Assembly: GCF_900109515.1 (NCBI RefSeq)
Contig: NZ_FOBD01000002.1
Span: forward strand, 434,001 to 498,000
Length of the DNA stretch: 64,000 nt
Reading direction: 5' to 3'
Origin: Paenibacillus sp. OK003
GTDB lineage: Bacteria > Bacillota > Bacilli > Paenibacillales > Paenibacillaceae
Shown: one piece after another, positions 61,113 to 64,000 of the stretch
How positions within the stretch are numbered: the stretch's first letter is position 1
How the letters are laid out: each line of letters opens with the position of its first letter
Notes under the pieces: generated by a model
Told to the model about the DNA's origin: nothing
Database searches by the model: none
The model's input: the letters and a program-made list of their open reading frames with translations, nothing else
Program-made: the position numbers and the translations under genes

Positions 61113-62903
61113 GTGTTTACCGAATTATATCGGAAGCTTACTAATCCGTTCAAACGCAGCATTCGCAACAAATTAATCCTCACCATGACGTTTCTGGCCA
61201 TTCTGCCCGTCATTGCCATGACGGTTGTAGCAGCCGAAAATACCCGTTCTTCCATGGAAGAAGAGATCATGGAGACCAACCGTGCGAATATGAATTGGGC
61301 CTCCATCTATTTGGGTGAACAATTCGCGCGGATGAACAATCTCATCTATTCCATTCAGATCAGTGATGAGCTGCATCAGTATTTGGCATTGAACCAGGAT
61401 GCTCCAGCTGCCAGCCGCTTCGATGAACAGAAGGCTGTGTTCAACATGCTGAACAGTGTATATTATTCGGCTGGCAACTATGTATTTGGTGTGGAATTAT
61501 ACCTGAAGGAACTGGACACATTGTTTACCTTCAACTCGATGGAAAGCCGAATCCGATCGGTTCCGGACATTCCTTCGGCATACGATGAACTTTTTGAACA
61601 GCATAAGGACTTTACGATTATTAATGATCCGAACGATCCGGAGAAGTTCCATATGACCCGCAGCATGAACCGATTCGAGGATCAGGCGCAGATCGGCGCG
61701 ATCAGTCTGGAAGTCAAGTGGGCCGAATTCAATCAGACATTGGAATTGCTGGACAGCCGGGGAGATTATGCGGTGTACATCGCGGATAGTACGGGAAGTC
61801 CGGTCTATCAGCCCAATAAGGAGATACAGCCTTCAGCAGAGGCACTGGAAAGGCTCGCAGCTACAAAGGATAGTTCCGGTTTCATTCGAACAGCCAAGGA
61901 ATATGTATTCTATCATGCCATTGATCCGTCAGGAATGCGTCTGATCAAAATTGTACCTTCCCATGTCATCAATGAGAGTGCAATGGAAACGATGAAATAT
62001 GGTCTTGTTGTGGGTGGGCTGGCTACCGTGGTTTCGGTGTTGTTGGCAGCATTAGTGGCTTGGCGAACATCCAAACCGATTGTCAGACTGGCGAATTCAA
62101 TGAAGGGAATCCAGTTGATCAAGGACAAGGAAGTGGTGCGCAGTGGTCGGGTGGATGAGATTGGCCTGCTGGAGAAAAATCTGCATGGTATGGCAAGCCG
62201 CATTCGGGAGCATATCCGGGATAACTATCTCATGAATCTGGAGAAACAGACGGCCGAGCTCAAGGCGCTTCAGTCCCAGATTCACCCGCATTTTCTACAA
62301 AATACGTTGCAGATGATCGGAGGTATGGTGTACTCACAGAAGCCGGCAGACAGTTATAAAGTTATTCGTGCACTAAGTGAGATGTTCCGTTATATTGTCA
62401 GAGCGCCGGATGGTCTCGTGCCATTACAGTCCGAATTGGACCAACTGGAGCATTATATGCTCATCCAGAAGCAGCGTTTTGGCAGCAGACTTGAATATAA
62501 ACTGGAGATTGAAGGCGGGCTGAATGACTGTTACATTCCCAAGTTGTCCCTGCAACCGATTGTGGAGAATGCATTTGTTCATGGTCTGGAGAAAAAGCAG
62601 GGAGAGTGGAAATTGAACATTCAAGTTGTCCGACTAGATCATGAGGTAACCATCCGCATTTCCGATAATGGGATGGGCATGGATCAAGAGAGGCTGGCCG
62701 AGATGCAATCAAGACTGTCCAAGCTGTCCCAGCAAGGAGACAGAGTATGGAGCTCGGGCACTAGCATTGGTCTGGTCAATGCCGCATCACGCATTTTGAT
62801 GCACTTTGGGCCTGCATACGGTATGAACATGGAGAGTGGGGAAGGACAGGGAACCCGTGTCACTGTTCGAATTCCTTGCCATACAGGAGGCGAGATCTCG
62901 TGA
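61113..62903 (+). CDS. YesM/LytS-family sensor histidine kinase
   Basis: 596 residues from a GTG at 61113 behind AGGAGTGG. Membrane segment near residues 20-42, an extracytoplasmic sensor of about 250 residues, a second segment near 290-312, HAMP, then the kinase core: QIHPHFLQNTL with the phospho-acceptor His near residue 392, N box VENAFVHG, G box DNGMGM and a GEGQGTRV loop. It pairs with the regulator encoded immediately after. Together with the GH42 gene upstream it probably responds to a plant oligosaccharide; the transporter it would control may lie beyond 64000. Confidence 0.95.
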   Translation: MFTELYRKLTNPFKRSIRNKLILTMTFLAILPVIAMTVVAAENTRSSMEEEIMETNRANMNWASIYLGEQFARMNNLIYSIQISDELHQYLALNQDAPAASRFDEQKAVFNMLNSVYYSAGNYVFGVELYLKELDTLFTFNSMESRIRSVPDIPSAYDELFEQHKDFTIINDPNDPEKFHMTRSMNRFEDQAQIGAISLEVKWAEFNQTLELLDSRGDYAVYIADSTGSPVYQPNKEIQPSAEALERLAATKDSSGFIRTAKEYVFYHAIDPSGMRLIKIVPSHVINESAMETMKYGLVVGGLATVVSVLLAALVAWRTSKPIVRLANSMKGIQLIKDKEVVRSGRVDEIGLLEKNLHGMASRIREHIRDNYLMNLEKQTAELKALQSQIHPHFLQNTLQMIGGMVYSQKPADSYKVIRALSEMFRYIVRAPDGLVPLQSELDQLEHYMLIQKQRFGSRLEYKLEIEGGLNDCYIPKLSLQPIVENAFVHGLEKKQGEWKLNIQVVRLDHEVTIRISDNGMGMDQERLAEMQSRLSKLSQQGDRVWSSGTSIGLVNAASRILMHFGPAYGMNMESGEGQGTRVTVRIPCHTGGEIS

Positions 62904-64000
62904 ACAAGGATCATTATAGAGTGCTGTTAGTGGACGACGAGCCATGGAATAGAGACATTTTGCGCAATTTGGGCACGTGGGATGAGCTTGGCATGGTGGT
63001 AGCAGGTGAGGCAGAGGATGGCGGAGAGGCGATCCGGTTGGTCGAGCAGCATCAGCCCCATATTATCATTACAGACATGCGTATGCCGGGTAAAGACGGC
63101 GTGGAACTGCTCCAGACGCTGAGCGCACAATATCCGCATATCAAAGTGATTGTGGTCAGCGGTTATGATGATTTCAATTATGCGAAACATGCCATTCGTC
63201 ACCGTGCCGCTGATTATCTGCTTAAGCCAGTAAATCCCGATGAATTGAATAACGTTCTGGCCAAGTGTAAACGTGAATTGGAAAAGACCGAGTCCGGGCC
63301 GGAGTCGTGGGAACCTTATCCTTCGGCTTTTTCTGGCGAATTCTCGTTGTTTCAGCAGCAGGCACGCTTGCGTTTTAACGACTTGAACGTTCAGGGATTA
63401 CATGAGCTGTTCGGGCAGCTGGAGCACCGACTTGATACCAGTGATATCCGGAGACCGCAACAGCTTGGGCGGATCGCATACGAATTACAGACGCTGCTGG
63501 GCGAGCTGTGTGTTTCCAACGGCTTATGCGAGCAACCTGTAGCAGCTGTGCTCCCGCCGCCGACGGCTCTGGCGTCCATCGCATCGGCGGTGGACTGGAT
63601 ATCAGCGCCTTACTATACTTCGTTGGAGCAGCTGATTGCGCAGCGCAAATTCAAGAACAAGCTGAACCTGGATGAGGTGAAGCAATACATCGAGCAGCAT
63701 TGCATGGAGATGATTACGCTGGAGCAGCTTGCCCAGATCTTTTTTGTTAGCAAAGAATATCTCAGCAAGGTGTTCAAAAAAGAACACAGCGTGAATGTGA
63801 CCGACTATATTGTCCAGTTACGGATGGCAAGAGCCAAGGAGTGGGTGCTCGATGATCAGATTCCATTCAAACATATTGCTGAGATGACGGGTTATGAGGA
63901 TGTATCGTACTTTTACCGGGTGTTCAAGAAACACTTCGGAGTTTCGCCTGGAGAGATGCGAAAGGGACAACCTCGAATATCAGGTAACAGCCCTAAATAA
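62900..64000 (+). CDS. YesN-type response regulator with AraC output domain
   Basis: 366 residues, complete: the stop codon TAA occupies the last three bases of the window. The GTG start at 62900 overlaps the kinase stop (GTGA) and has AGGAGG upstream. Receiver domain with DDE at 12-14, Asp59 in IITDMRMPGKDG and Lys in YLLKP. A middle of about 120 residues follows, then an AraC double helix-turn-helix (ITLEQLAQIFFVSKEYLSKVFKK, GYEDVSYFYRVFKKHFGVSPGEMR). It is shorter than the other YesN-type regulator here (510 residues) because the middle region is reduced. Confidence 0.95.
   Translation: MNKDHYRVLLVDDEPWNRDILRNLGTWDELGMVVAGEAEDGGEAIRLVEQHQPHIIITDMRMPGKDGVELLQTLSAQYPHIKVIVVSGYDDFNYAKHAIRHRAADYLLKPVNPDELNNVLAKCKRELEKTESGPESWEPYPSAFSGEFSLFQQQARLRFNDLNVQGLHELFGQLEHRLDTSDIRRPQQLGRIAYELQTLLGELCVSNGLCEQPVAAVLPPPTALASIASAVDWISAPYYTSLEQLIAQRKFKNKLNLDEVKQYIEQHCMEMITLEQLAQIFFVSKEYLSKVFKKEHSVNVTDYIVQLRMARAKEWVLDDQIPFKHIAEMTGYEDVSYFYRVFKKHFGVSPGEMRKGQPRISGNSPK

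Overview
The window looks like a chromosomal segment of a Paenibacillus-type member of the Bacillota. The genes carry strong AGGAGG-like ribosome sites, and three YesN/LytS-type features recur: AraC-output response regulators, LytS/YesM-family kinases and AraC regulators next to glycoside hydrolases. Plant-polysaccharide genes (GH78, GH42, a GH94-like phosphorylase) alternate with iron and redox genes. I see no rRNA, tRNA, CRISPR array, prophage or intact transposase.

Layout. 2-1063 is the 3' part of a SulP anion transporter, followed by a DEAD-box helicase with an RGG-rich tail and a structured leader (1628-3374). A small leftward pair (4690-3612) encodes a 47-residue membrane peptide and a zinc-ribbon membrane protein. 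4980-19669 is one long rightward cluster: a secreted/membrane von Willebrand A (vWA) protein, a 1129-residue tubulin/FtsZ-like protein, an 839-residue protein of unknown family, a membrane vWA protein, a beta-rich protein, a zinc-ribbon P-loop GTPase and a 1060-residue GTPase-associated protein with one membrane segment and an acidic Ser/Thr/Gly tail. This is the best candidate for an uncharacterised system. I recall its parts as Tubulin_2, DO-GTPase and GAP1 families seen together in comparative genomics, without a known function.

19966-24889 holds a Fur-boxed siderophore ATPase, glutathione peroxidase and, leftward from 31452, a rhamnoside-utilisation operon: YesN-type regulator, YesM-type kinase, sugar-binding lipoprotein, two permeases and a GH78 rhamnosidase. 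31705-38309 is a redox block: an NADH oxidase-like flavoprotein behind four evenly spaced GTGAA-N4-TTCAC-type operators, a formate/nitrite channel, a molybdopterin oxidoreductase and an MFS transporter. MobA at 57108 could supply its cofactor.

38409-44291 contains a methyltransferase behind a terminator-like leader and a leftward iron locus (AraC/binding-protein fusion regulator, Fur-boxed siderophore-binding lipoprotein, exporter-type ABC protein). 44410-49451 is a LacI regulator plus a GH94-like phosphorylase, with three matching operators. 49577-57725 holds a MerR-methyltransferase fusion, two acetyltransferases, an atypical short-chain dehydrogenase, a DUF2164-like protein, glutaminyl-tRNA synthetase, an MFS transporter and MobA. 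57758-64000 has an AraC regulator divergent from a GH42 beta-galactosidase with a perfect cre site, then a second kinase/regulator pair.

Non-coding structure is rich. A 150-bp hairpin-forming repeat with matching terminal inverted repeats occurs at 6822 and 55611, with compensatory changes in its stems, and a 38-bp remnant lies at 15156. Other structured intergenic elements lie at 1677, 34536, 38466, 39484, 39592 and 45780.
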